From the NCBI GenBank assembly GCA_023430825.1, contig JAEYYL010000397.1, positions 1 to 6,075 on the forward strand: a DNA stretch of 6,075 bases, in the 5' to 3' direction. Shown here piece by piece: positions 1-5,497 of the stretch; within the stretch, counting starts at the first letter, position 1, and every line of letters begins with the position of its first letter. The notes under the pieces were generated by a model, which saw only the letters and a program-made list of their open reading frames with translations, was not told where the DNA came from and made no database searches. The stretch is from Verrucomicrobiota bacterium. Lineage in GTDB: Bacteria > Verrucomicrobiota > Verrucomicrobiia > Opitutales > Opitutaceae. The translations under genes were made by a program, and so were the position numbers.

Positions 1-24
1 AAGATGTCGCATATGCGACATCTT
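1..24. promoter_or_regulatory. Perfect 24-bp palindrome (operator or hairpin)
   Basis: The half-site AAGATGTCGCAT is followed immediately by its exact reverse complement, with the dyad axis between bases 12 and 13. It is more AT-rich than its surroundings. As DNA it looks like an operator for a dimeric regulator. As RNA it could form a 10-bp stem with an ATAT loop, but the plus-strand flank (AATGTTCG) is not a clear U-tract, so a terminator is less convincing. It lies downstream of the minus-strand gene ending at 132, and whatever it controls is probably to the left of the window. I cannot name the regulator. Confidence 0.45.
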
Positions 25-131
25 AATGTTCGCAGCGGCGCAGCCGGCCCGGCGTTCGCCATTAAGCGCGAGGCTGCCCGTCACCATCGTGGCGACGGAT
101 TCGATTGACTGCGGCGACCCGCCGCCGCCGT

Positions 132-371
132 TCAACCCGCCGCAGGTTTCGCCGCGTAATACGGCAGCAACTGCTTCAGATGCCCCTGCACGATCGCACC
201 GATCGTGTCGGGCGGCAGCGAACCTTTGTGCAGCTCGAAAATCGCCACCAGCAACGCCAGCTCGATGTCCACTTTCTTCGCGCTCGCGGTCTTCATCTCC
301 GCCACGATCTCGAGGGCCTTTTTTTCGGCCCGTTTGTAGTCCTGAAAATTCTGCTCCGTCGGCGTCGCCAT
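132..371 (-). CDS. Small helical protein of unknown function (79 aa)
   Basis: I do not recognise a family. The product, starting MATPTEQNFQDYKRAEKKAL, looks all-helical. A charged, lysine- and glutamate-rich amphipathic stretch (about residues 8-29) is followed by a hydrophobic helix (about 34-45, IELALLVAIFEL), a proline turn (SLPPDT) and a last helix ending in LKQLLPYYA. It has no signal peptide or metal-binding cysteines, so it is probably cytosolic. The frame opens further upstream at 413, but I prefer the ATG at 371. A GAGGA ribosome-binding site (minus strand, over 385-381) sits 9 bases before it, and the extra 14 residues are low-complexity. The natural amino-acid mix, compared with the arginine- and proline-rich readings of the other frames here, supports real coding. 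It is divergent from the DUF1697 gene, with 115 bases between the starts. Confidence 0.65.
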   Translation of the reverse strand: MATPTEQNFQDYKRAEKKALEIVAEMKTASAKKVDIELALLVAIFELHKGSLPPDTIGAIVQGHLKQLLPYYAAKPAAG

Positions 372-486
372 CGCACCACGTCCTCGCGGCCGAGCCTCTT
401 CGTCAAGGCCCAATCCGCTCCCCTCCTACCACAAATCGGCGTGCGTCCCCCGCGCAGTTTCCGCTCACTTTGCGTCGTCCCCCGCC

Positions 487-1050
487 ATGCCCCACTACGT
501 CGCCTTCCTCGCCGGGATCAATCTCGGCAACCGCCGCATCAAGATGGACGCGCTGCGCGCCCGCTTCGAAGAACTGAAGTTTCGCAACGTCGCCACCTTC
601 ATCGCCAGCGGCAACGTCCTCTTCGAATCCAACGCTCGCGACGCCGCGAAACTCGAAACCCAGATCGAGCGCCACCTCGCGAAAACCCTCGGCTACGAGG
701 TCGCCACTTTCGTCCGCACGCGCGCCGAGGTCGCTGCGCTCGCCGACACTCGCCCCTTCTCGAAGTCCGACCACGCCGAGCCCACGCACAACCTGTTCGC
801 GATCCTCTTCAAAACCGCGCTTCCCGCCGACCTCGCGCGCAAAATCGCCGCCATTCGCACCGACCGCGACGCGTTTCACGTCTCCGACCGCGAACTCTTC
901 TGGTTCACGCGGGGCAAGCTGACCGAATCCGTCGTGTGGACGCTACCCGAGGTCAAAGCTCTGAAATTTCCCAAATCCACCATGCGCAACACCACGACGC
1001 TCCGAAACATCGCGGAGCAATTCCCGCCGCCCGCCTCGCGCGCGAGCTGA
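487..1050 (+). CDS. DUF1697 family protein
   Basis: This 187-aa protein has the usual length and layout of the DUF1697 family (about 180 aa), a cytosolic alpha/beta fold whose biochemical function is not established. The N-terminal signature is clear: YVAFLAGINLG (residues 4-14), then the family's Met and Leu-Arg positions in KMDALRARFEEL (19-30), then NVATFIASGNVLFES (34-48), which fits the conserved SGNV-F block. The C-terminus carries the typical RNTTTLRNIAEQF (167-179). No motif is broken, so the gene looks intact. The ATG at 487 places the YVAFL strand at residue 4, as in relatives. No Shine-Dalgarno sequence is visible before it. The gene is probably monocistronic or loosely linked to the small membrane protein 74 bases downstream. 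The family call is firm, but a function cannot be inferred. Confidence 0.92.
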   Translation: MPHYVAFLAGINLGNRRIKMDALRARFEELKFRNVATFIASGNVLFESNARDAAKLETQIERHLAKTLGYEVATFVRTRAEVAALADTRPFSKSDHAEPTHNLFAILFKTALPADLARKIAAIRTDRDAFHVSDRELFWFTRGKLTESVVWTLPEVKALKFPKSTMRNTTTLRNIAEQFPPPASRAS

Positions 1051-1124
1051 CGCGCGGAAAGACGTTGTAACTCCGCGATCCATCCCGGGTTCTTTTCGCA
1101 AGGATACTCCTCACCGCTTCGAAC

Positions 1125-1334
1125 ATGAAAACCATCGGCGTCTTTTTCCTCTGGTGCCTCCTGCTCGTGATCTGCTGGCCGCTCGCACTCCTGGCCCTGA
1201 TCCTCGCGCCGCTCGTCTGGCTGGTCGCACTTCCCTTCCGTCTGCTCGGCGTCTGCGTGCAGGCCACCTTCGCTTTCATCAAGGCCCTGCTCTTCCTCCC
1301 CGCCCGCCTGCTCGGCGCGCGCGTCCCCGCCTGA
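1125..1334 (+). CDS. Small hydrophobic membrane protein (69 aa)
   Basis: This is a very hydrophobic peptide beginning MKTIGVFFLWCLLL. Residues 5-36 form one long or two closely spaced membrane segments, broken by proline at 19 and 29. Residues 44-60 form another. Two near-identical motifs, LPFRLLG (36-42) and LPARLLG (58-64), lie 22 residues apart. Each puts an arginine after a hydrophobic run, as expected at a membrane interface. There is no cleavage site or catalytic motif, so it is probably an inner-membrane peptide. An AAGGA lies 20 bases before the ATG, too far for a normal ribosome-binding site. Similar small Leu/Pro/Trp-rich proteins are familiar as hypotheticals, but I cannot name a family. 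The frame is coherent from the first methionine to the stop and ends just before a hairpin-containing convergent gap, which supports a real gene. Confidence 0.7.
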   Translation: MKTIGVFFLWCLLLVICWPLALLALILAPLVWLVALPFRLLGVCVQATFAFIKALLFLPARLLGARVPA

Positions 1335-1366
1335 GGACAACCGAAACCTTGCCTGTTCCGACGGTA

Positions 1367-1387
1367 GGGCGGGTCTCCGACCCGCTC
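1367..1387. repeat. GC-rich hairpin in convergent gap
   Basis: GCGGGTC (1369-1375) and GACCCGC (1379-1385) are exact reverse complements separated by TCC. One G-T pair and one G-C pair extend the stem to 9 bp. It lies between the stop codons of two convergent genes (1334 and 1472), where it could end transcription from either side. Neither flank has a real T-run, so intrinsic termination is doubtful. The short stem and tight loop resemble dispersed palindromic repeats. The rest of this 137-base gap holds nothing else I can identify. Confidence 0.4.
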
Positions 1388-1471
1388 TTCATCATCGGGA
1401 GGGTGAGTCGAAAACACCGCCCCACCCAACTCCCCCGCCGGCGATTCAACCTCCCGCCTGCGCCGCCCGGC

Positions 1472-3244
1472 TCACTCGATCGCGTAGGACGCCACGCGCT
1501 CGAATGCCGCCAGCTCCGCCGCGGTGATCGGCACGCCGTATCCTTTCGGCGCATACGTCACCCACCCGGCCCCGACCCGCGGATGAAACGATTTCACAAA
1601 CGCGCTGATCCGACCGTGTTCGTCCGTCGCCAACACCGTCACCGCCGCATCCGCGGGCAATGACGCGAAACCCGTTTTCAACCACGCCGGCATTCCCCAG
1701 TTTCGCCCGGTCTGCGTCGCACGGCTGTAATAGTTTCCCGAGTCCTGAAATCCGAGAAACTCGAGATCGAGCAGCCGCGCCGCCACGCTCGGATCGTAAG
1801 CGAGAAAGTTTCCCTGCTCGTCGAAAGTCACCTGATTCGGAATGCCCCACGGCCAGACAACCTTGCCGCCGCTTTCGAGATATTTCCGCAAGGGCCCCGC
1901 CTCCGGATTCGCGCCGACCACCGCCGACGGAATTTGCGCAAACCCGAACGCCACCACACTCGGCCCACCTTCCGCCGTCCGCGCCGCCAGCCACTCCGCC
2001 AGCGCCGCCGCCGAGTCGATTCGCCGATAACCGCGCTCAACCAGGTAAGGCGCCAGCGCCGGATCGACCACGAACCCGCTGATTCCCGCCGGAATGTTTG
2101 CCGGCAGATAAACCGCCTTCTGCACCGTTGCCGCACCTTCGGTGATCGCGAGCAGTCGCCCGTCGTCGGTGCCGAAATACAACGTGCCGTCGTCATGGAT
2201 CAGCGAAGAGTAGATGTCGCTCCCGACCGCATAACTCCACTTCAGCGCCCCCGTCCGCTTGTCGAGTTTGTGCACCCGGCCATTCGCACTGCCCCAATAC
2301 GTGTCGTCGCCCACCACGAGCGCCGTCGTGTAGGTATGAGCGCCCGCGTCGAACTCCCACTTCTTCGCGCCCGTCGCGAGATCGAGCGCGGCGATCTTCT
2401 TGTTCGTCGACCACCCGACGAAAACCGTGCCGTCGTTGACCGTCGTCGACATCGCCCACGTGGAATCATAGGCGAACGTCCACTTCTTCTCCCGCGTCGC
2501 GACATCGACCGCATAGACGTTCGCATCGCGCGAGCCGAACACCAGCAATCCGTCCGCCAGCGACGGGCGCGTGAAGATATCGCTGCGGATGAACCCCTGG
2601 CTCAGATCGTAACCCACGCCCGCCGTCGCGTATTTCCAGAGCAGTTGTCCATCCGCCGCCGCCAGCGCGTAAACATGATCGTCTCCGCTCGGCTGATAAA
2701 TCGTGTCGCCCACGACGAGCGGCGCCGCGCGCAGACTGTCGCCGGTCGCAAACACCCAGCGTTGCGCCCCCGTCGCCAGATCCAGCGCGTAAAGCCGGCC
2801 ATCGCCCGCCGGCACGAGCACGCGGTCGCCGTCCACCACCGGCGGCGCCGTGAAATAATTCCACTCCGTCGGCGTCGGCAGCACCGGTTGCAGCCGGAAC
2901 GACCAGCGCAGCGAACCGTCCGCCACGTCGAGCGCGTGCACCCAATCGCTCCGCCCCGCGACGATCACCGTCGAACCCGCCACCGCCGGCGCCCCCGCGA
3001 TCGCGCCGCCGGTCTGAAATTTCCAGCGCAGTTGTCCGTCCTTTTTGGATACAGCGTAGAGCAACCCGTCCGCGCTGCCGAAATAGAGCGAGTCGCCGTC
3101 GAGCACCGCCGCGCCCCGGATGAATCCTTCCGTCTGAAACGCCCACTTGATCCGCGGATGCTCGATGTCGCCGGAGGCGAACCCAACGGAAGCGGCAAAG
3201 CCTGCAATGAACCCAAGGACCAGGAGAGGAAACGGCGATTTCAT
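1472..3244 (-). CDS. Exported PQQ-like beta-propeller protein with unassigned C-terminal domain
   Basis: This is a 590-aa protein. The N-terminus (MKSPFPLLVLGFIAGFAASV) is a Sec-type signal peptide with likely cleavage near residue 23, so the protein should act outside the cytoplasm. Residues 30 to about 370 form a PQQ-type (quinoprotein-like) propeller. Eight W-x-[FY] blade motifs put tryptophan at 34, 74, 114, 163, 203, 255, 296 and 336, usually preceded by DG or TG turns and preceded or followed by strands of the GDxxYFGSxDGxLYA type. Relatives include enzymes that bind PQQ and purely structural propellers such as BamB. I see no evidence that this one binds a cofactor. Residues of about 375-590 form a separate alpha/beta-looking domain (for example VVAFGFAQIP at 430-439 and YLESGGKVVWPWGIPN at 455-470), loosely reminiscent of ThuA or glutamine-amidotransferase-like folds. 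The protein has no cysteine at all. The frame stays open far upstream, but that part is a shadow of the recombinase gene. The ATG at 3244 is chosen because the signal peptide starts there. Confidence 0.9.
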   Translation of the reverse strand: MKSPFPLLVLGFIAGFAASVGFASGDIEHPRIKWAFQTEGFIRGAAVLDGDSLYFGSADGLLYAVSKKDGQLRWKFQTGGAIAGAPAVAGSTVIVAGRSDWVHALDVADGSLRWSFRLQPVLPTPTEWNYFTAPPVVDGDRVLVPAGDGRLYALDLATGAQRWVFATGDSLRAAPLVVGDTIYQPSGDDHVYALAAADGQLLWKYATAGVGYDLSQGFIRSDIFTRPSLADGLLVFGSRDANVYAVDVATREKKWTFAYDSTWAMSTTVNDGTVFVGWSTNKKIAALDLATGAKKWEFDAGAHTYTTALVVGDDTYWGSANGRVHKLDKRTGALKWSYAVGSDIYSSLIHDDGTLYFGTDDGRLLAITEGAATVQKAVYLPANIPAGISGFVVDPALAPYLVERGYRRIDSAAALAEWLAARTAEGGPSVVAFGFAQIPSAVVGANPEAGPLRKYLESGGKVVWPWGIPNQVTFDEQGNFLAYDPSVAARLLDLEFLGFQDSGNYYSRATQTGRNWGMPAWLKTGFASLPADAAVTVLATDEHGRISAFVKSFHPRVGAGWVTYAPKGYGVPITAAELAAFERVASYAIE

Positions 3245-3333
3245 AAAAAGAAGACGGCATTCACTCCAACCCCGCCAATCGCCGCATCCCTTCACGCGCG
3301 GCCGGCTTCGGCTCGCCCGCGGCCGGCCGGCTT
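3245..3333. other. xerD-propeller intergenic gap with GC-rich inverted repeat
   Basis: This 89-base gap lies between the recombinase stop and the propeller start. GGCCGGC (3300-3306) and GCCGGCC (3322-3328) could form a 7-bp stem with a 15-base loop, but no T-run follows on the minus strand, so I do not call a terminator. No clear promoter or Shine-Dalgarno sequence precedes the propeller ATG. The bases just before the ATG are pyrimidine-rich (CTTCTTTTT). Read-through from the recombinase gene is possible. Confidence 0.3.
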
Positions 3334-4284
3334 TCACCGCGCCCGATTCCGCGGGTGAAACTTCGCGTGATGCTCCAGCAGCCGTTGCGGCTCCACCGCG
3401 GTGTAGATCTGCGTCGTGGCAATGCTCGCGTGCCCGAGCATCTCCTGGATCGCGCGCAAATCGGCGCCGCCCGTCAGCAGGTGCGTCGCAAACGAGTGCC
3501 GCAGCCCGTGCGGCTTCACGTTCTTCGTGATGCCCGCGCGCTTCGCGTATTTTTTCACGATCATCCAGAGCATCACGCGCGACAGCGCCCCGCCGTGTTT
3601 GCCGAGGAACAGCTGGCTGCCCGTGCGCGGCCGCACGAAATGCGGACGGCCCGCCGTGAGATACGTTGCCAGCGCCTGCGCCGCCTGTCCGCCGATCGGC
3701 ACGACGCGCTCCTTCGCTCCCTTGCCGAACACGCGCAGAAATCCGTGTTCGAGATCGATCTGCTGCAGCATGAGGCTCGCGAGCTCCGACACCCGCAGCC
3801 CGCTCGAATAAAACAACTCCAGCAACGCGCGATCGCGCAACGCCGGCGCATCGCCGCCGCTGACCGCGCCAAGCAGCCGCCCGATCTCGTCCTCCGTCAG
3901 CGTCCCCGGCATCCGCCGCACCGGCTTCGGCCCCGAGAGCAACGCGCTGAAATCGTCGTCGCGGATCTTCTCGCGCACGAGGAAACGCGCCAGCCCGCGC
4001 AGCGCGCTCAGTTTTCGCGCGAGGCTCGCGACCGTGTAGTCCGCGCCGCTCAGCGACTGAATCCACGCCGCCGCCCGCTCGCCGTCCACCGCCGGCCAGC
4101 CGGCGACGCCGGCCCGCGCAAAAAACGCCGCCGCTTGGTCGAGATCGCGCCGGTAGCCCGCGAGCGTGTGCTTCGACAGCCCGCGCTCGAGCCCGATATA
4201 GCCGAGAAAGCCCTCGATCTCGTTCGCAAACGCCGCCGGCGCGGCGCTCTGGTCGACGGATCTTTTTCTCGGGGCAAAACTCAT
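3334..4284 (-). CDS. xerD: XerD-like tyrosine recombinase
   Basis: This site-specific recombinase is 316 aa, slightly longer than E. coli XerD (298). Xer proteins act at the dif site with FtsK to resolve chromosome dimers into monomers before cell division. The N-terminal SAM-like core-binding domain spans about residues 20-105 (FLGYIGLERGLSKHTLAGYR). The catalytic domain follows from about 125 and keeps every active-site residue: Arg164 (SSGLRVSEL), Lys188 (FGKGAKER), His259 and Arg262 (HGLRHSFATHLL), His285 (MLGHAS) and the nucleophile Tyr294 (TTQIYTAV). Their spacing matches XerD well. The QEMLGHASIATTQIYT block and the C-terminal KFHPR favour XerD over XerC, though without comparing the whole genome it could be annotated XerC. 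It lies downstream of infA on the same strand, 209 bases away, with a repeat element between them. No integron or phage genes surround it, so a housekeeping role is more likely than a mobile integrase. Confidence 0.93.
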   Translation of the reverse strand: MSFAPRKRSVDQSAAPAAFANEIEGFLGYIGLERGLSKHTLAGYRRDLDQAAAFFARAGVAGWPAVDGERAAAWIQSLSGADYTVASLARKLSALRGLARFLVREKIRDDDFSALLSGPKPVRRMPGTLTEDEIGRLLGAVSGGDAPALRDRALLELFYSSGLRVSELASLMLQQIDLEHGFLRVFGKGAKERVVPIGGQAAQALATYLTAGRPHFVRPRTGSQLFLGKHGGALSRVMLWMIVKKYAKRAGITKNVKPHGLRHSFATHLLTGGADLRAIQEMLGHASIATTQIYTAVEPQRLLEHHAKFHPRNRAR

Positions 4285-4302
4285 CTCGACGCCGACGGTG
4301 AA

Positions 4303-4322
4303 CGCCGGAACAGCCTCCGGCG
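4303..4322 (-). other. Hairpin just upstream of xerD start
   Basis: CGCCGGA (4303-4309) and TCCGGCG (4316-4322) are exact reverse complements with a 6-base loop, ending 18 bases before the recombinase start codon. On the minus strand it would fold in the leader of the xerD message or act as a weak terminator for infA. The following bases (TTCACC) are not a proper T-run. Its role is unknown. Confidence 0.4.
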
Positions 4323-4354
4323 AGCCCCTTCACGACCCACTCCGACCTTCAGAT

Positions 4355-4449
4355 GGAGGAGCCTGCTGGCAGACGATTTCGACGTGGCTCGCTGCGTGAG
4401 CAGCGGAATCGCCTGCCAGTTTATCCGCCTGCGGAGGGCAGGCTCCTCC
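4355..4449. repeat. Composite inverted-repeat element, REP/BIME-like
   Basis: The outer arms GGAGGAGCCTGC (4355-4366) and its exact reverse complement (4438-4449) enclose a second nested pair: TGGCAGACGATTTC (4367-4380) and GGAATCGCCTGCCA (4405-4418), which match with two differences. A central hairpin, GCTGC-GTGA-GCAGC, lies at 4391-4404. The right end also folds alone, as GCCTGC (4427-4432) with GCAGGC (4438-4443). The left end folds less well, as GCCTGC with GCAGAC. Two head-to-head units of the form GGAGGAGCCTGC-loop-GCAG[AG]C around a spacer is the layout of bacterial REP pairs (BIMEs). Such elements are usually dispersed through a genome and mobilised by RAYT transposases. No transposase is present here. 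Confidence 0.6.
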
Positions 4450-4464
4450 CCCAAGCCCTGCCTC

Positions 4465-4484
4465 ACGCGGCGCGCAACCCGCGT
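4465..4484 (-). other. Hairpin downstream of infA
   Basis: ACGCGG (4465-4470) and CCGCGT (4479-4484) form a 6-bp stem with an 8-base loop, starting 9 bases after the infA stop codon. No T-run follows on the minus strand, so intrinsic termination is only a possibility. Together with the adjacent composite repeat it could protect or punctuate the infA message. Confidence 0.3.
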
Positions 4485-4493
4485 AACCGTTTC

Positions 4494-4757
4494 TCAATAC
4501 TGACGGCGGCGCGGCGGCGGCACGTAGTTCGAATTCGTTTCCTTCATGCGGAACGTGATGCGCGCCTTCTCCAGATCGTAAGGGCTCATCTCCATCTTCA
4601 CCATGTCGCCCGCGGCGATCTTGATGAAGTTCTTCCGCAGCTTCCCCGAAATGTGCGCGAGCACCACGTGCCCGTTCGAAAGCTGCACCTTGAACATCGT
4701 GCCGGGGAGCACCGCTACGACGCGACCTTCTACTTCAATCGAATTGCCGTCAGCCAT
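4494..4757 (-). CDS. infA: Translation initiation factor IF-1
   Basis: IF-1 binds the A site of the 30S ribosomal subunit and works with IF-2 and IF-3 to place the initiator tRNA. The protein is 87 aa with one S1-type OB-fold over about residues 5-72. The IF-1 signatures are intact: GRVVAVLPGTMFKVQLSNGH (11-30), AHISGKLRKNFIKI (34-47) with the conserved His-x-Ser-Gly-Lys and Arg-Lys-Asn, and MSPYDLEKARITFR (57-70). Most bacterial IF-1 proteins end at about residue 72. This one has 15 further residues rich in proline and arginine (YVPPPRRRQY at the end). The gene is outside the secY-rpsM ribosomal cluster where it often sits, and is divergent from tadA with 146 bases between starts. No Shine-Dalgarno sequence precedes the ATG. 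A TATGAT hexamer about 38 bases upstream is a candidate -10 box. Confidence 0.97.
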   Translation of the reverse strand: MADGNSIEVEGRVVAVLPGTMFKVQLSNGHVVLAHISGKLRKNFIKIAAGDMVKMEMSPYDLEKARITFRMKETNSNYVPPPRRRQY

Positions 4758-4795
4758 GGTGGTTGCGAGCGGGAGCGTTACCGGAGGTGCTTTGG

Positions 4796-4801
4796 ATCAT
4801 A
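4796..4801 (-). promoter_or_regulatory. Candidate -10 box for infA
   Basis: The minus strand reads TATGAT here, five of six matches to the sigma-70 -10 consensus, 38 bases before the infA start codon. That would give a leader of about 30 bases. The -35 position holds only weak matches (GACTTT or ACTTTT), so the promoter is a suggestion resting mainly on the -10 hexamer and its position in the divergent gap. Confidence 0.35.
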
Positions 4802-4825
4802 GGGTCGTGCGAGGAAATAAAAGTC

Positions 4826-4859
4826 CCTTGTAAGGCGGAAACGCCACCCCTAGGCAAGG
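4826..4859 (+). other. Possible structured leader of tadA
   Basis: CCTTG (4826-4830) pairs with CAAGG (4855-4859) and encloses a small GGCG-GAAA-CGCC hairpin (4834-4845) capped by a GNRA-type tetraloop. If transcription of tadA starts upstream of 4826 this would fold in its leader. The stems are only 4-5 bp, and no known riboswitch family is recognisable. Confidence 0.2.
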
Positions 4860-4903
4860 CTTTACCTCGGGCAATTCACGCTCGGGCCCGCTTCGTCACC
4901 TTC

Positions 4904-5431
4904 ATGTCCGCCAGCCCGCCGCCCCTTCCCTGCCCGTTCGAAAAACGCTTTCCGTCGCAACTGATTCGCGACGACACGTTCTTCATGAGCCTCGCCTACA
5001 ATCAAGCGATCGATGCCTGGCGGCTCGACGAGGTGCCCATCGGCGCCGTCATCGAGGTCGGCGGCGAGGTCATCGGCTCCGCCCACAACACCGTCGAAGG
5101 CGCGCACGATCCCACCGCGCACGCTGAGATGCTCGCGATCACCCAGGCCGCCGCCAAACTCGGCGACTGGCGGCTCGAAGGCGCGACGGTTTACGTCACC
5201 AAGGAGCCGTGTCCCATGTGCTCCGGCGCGATGCTCATGTCGCGCGTCAAACGCGTCTGCTACGCCGTCCCCGACCCGAAGATGGGCTGCCTCGGCGGCG
5301 CCACGAATCTCAACGTTCTCCCCCGCGTCAACCACCACGTCGAACTCACCGCTGGCGGCGTCCTCGAACCCGAGTGCCGCGAACTGCTCCAGACGTTTTT
5401 CAAACTCAAACGCAGCGCCCCGGACGCGTAG
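4904..5431 (+). CDS. tadA: tRNA-specific adenosine deaminase TadA
   Basis: TadA deaminates adenosine 34 to inosine in the anticodon of tRNA-Arg(ACG), so one tRNA can read several CGN codons. It is normally essential and acts as a zinc-dependent homodimer. The 175-aa product carries the cytidine/deoxycytidylate deaminase signature. Zinc ligand His73 and proton shuttle Glu75 lie in DPTAHAEMLA, and ligands Cys103 and Cys106 in EPCPMCSGAM. The EVPIGAVIEVGG strand pair (about 42-53) and the C-terminal NHHVELTAGGVLEPECRELL block match TadA rather than other deaminases. The frame is open further upstream. I chose the ATG at 4904 because it keeps the full first helix (RDDTFFMSLAYNQAI), while the in-frame ATG at 4985 would cut it. 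The extra roughly 20 residues (SASPPPLPCPFEKRF) are not conserved, and no Shine-Dalgarno sequence decides the start. ychF follows 66 bases downstream on the same strand. Confidence 0.95.
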   Translation: MSASPPPLPCPFEKRFPSQLIRDDTFFMSLAYNQAIDAWRLDEVPIGAVIEVGGEVIGSAHNTVEGAHDPTAHAEMLAITQAAAKLGDWRLEGATVYVTKEPCPMCSGAMLMSRVKRVCYAVPDPKMGCLGGATNLNVLPRVNHHVELTAGGVLEPECRELLQTFFKLKRSAPDA

Positions 5432-5436
5432 CCGGT

Positions 5437-5455
5437 GGCCGCGCGCCGGCCTTTT
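5437..5455 (+). terminator. Possible intrinsic terminator after tadA
   Basis: GGCCG (5437-5441) and CGGCC (5447-5451) form a GC-only stem with a 5-base loop, followed directly by TTTT (5452-5455), six bases after the tadA stop codon. The stem is short and the T-run only four long, so termination may be partial and some read-through into ychF is possible. Confidence 0.35.
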
Positions 5456-5497
5456 CCGTTGACCGTGCGCCCGCCCAACTGAGAACGTCCGCTCCCT

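Noticed and set aside
105..1070. Plus-strand open frame of 321 codons overlapping the DUF1697 gene
   Set aside because: The translation is almost entirely Arg, Pro and His repeats. The overlapping DUF1697 frame has clear family motifs.
3300..3328. GGCCGGC/GCCGGCC stem as a xerD terminator
   Set aside because: It has a long 15-base loop and no T-run on the minus strand, and GGCCGG-type palindromes arise easily in such GC-rich DNA.
1934..3358. Long plus-strand open frame (474 codons) antisense to the propeller gene
   Set aside because: Its composition is dominated by Arg, His and Pro with no domain. It is the usual shadow frame opposite a GC-rich gene.
3334..4284. Recombinase as the integrase of an integron, phage or island
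   Set aside because: There is no attC array, excisionase, tRNA attachment site or phage gene nearby. The sequence is of the housekeeping XerC/XerD type and its neighbours are core genes.
3245..4333. The propeller frame stays open upstream to 4333, suggesting a 953-aa protein
   Set aside because: The upstream part is arginine- and alanine-rich and lies over the intact recombinase gene in another frame. The signal peptide starting at 3244 marks the true N-terminus.
3355..4503. Long plus-strand open frame (382 codons) antisense to xerD
   Set aside because: It is Arg/Gln/Ala-rich shadow sequence covering a gene with a complete set of catalytic residues, and has no recognisable motif.
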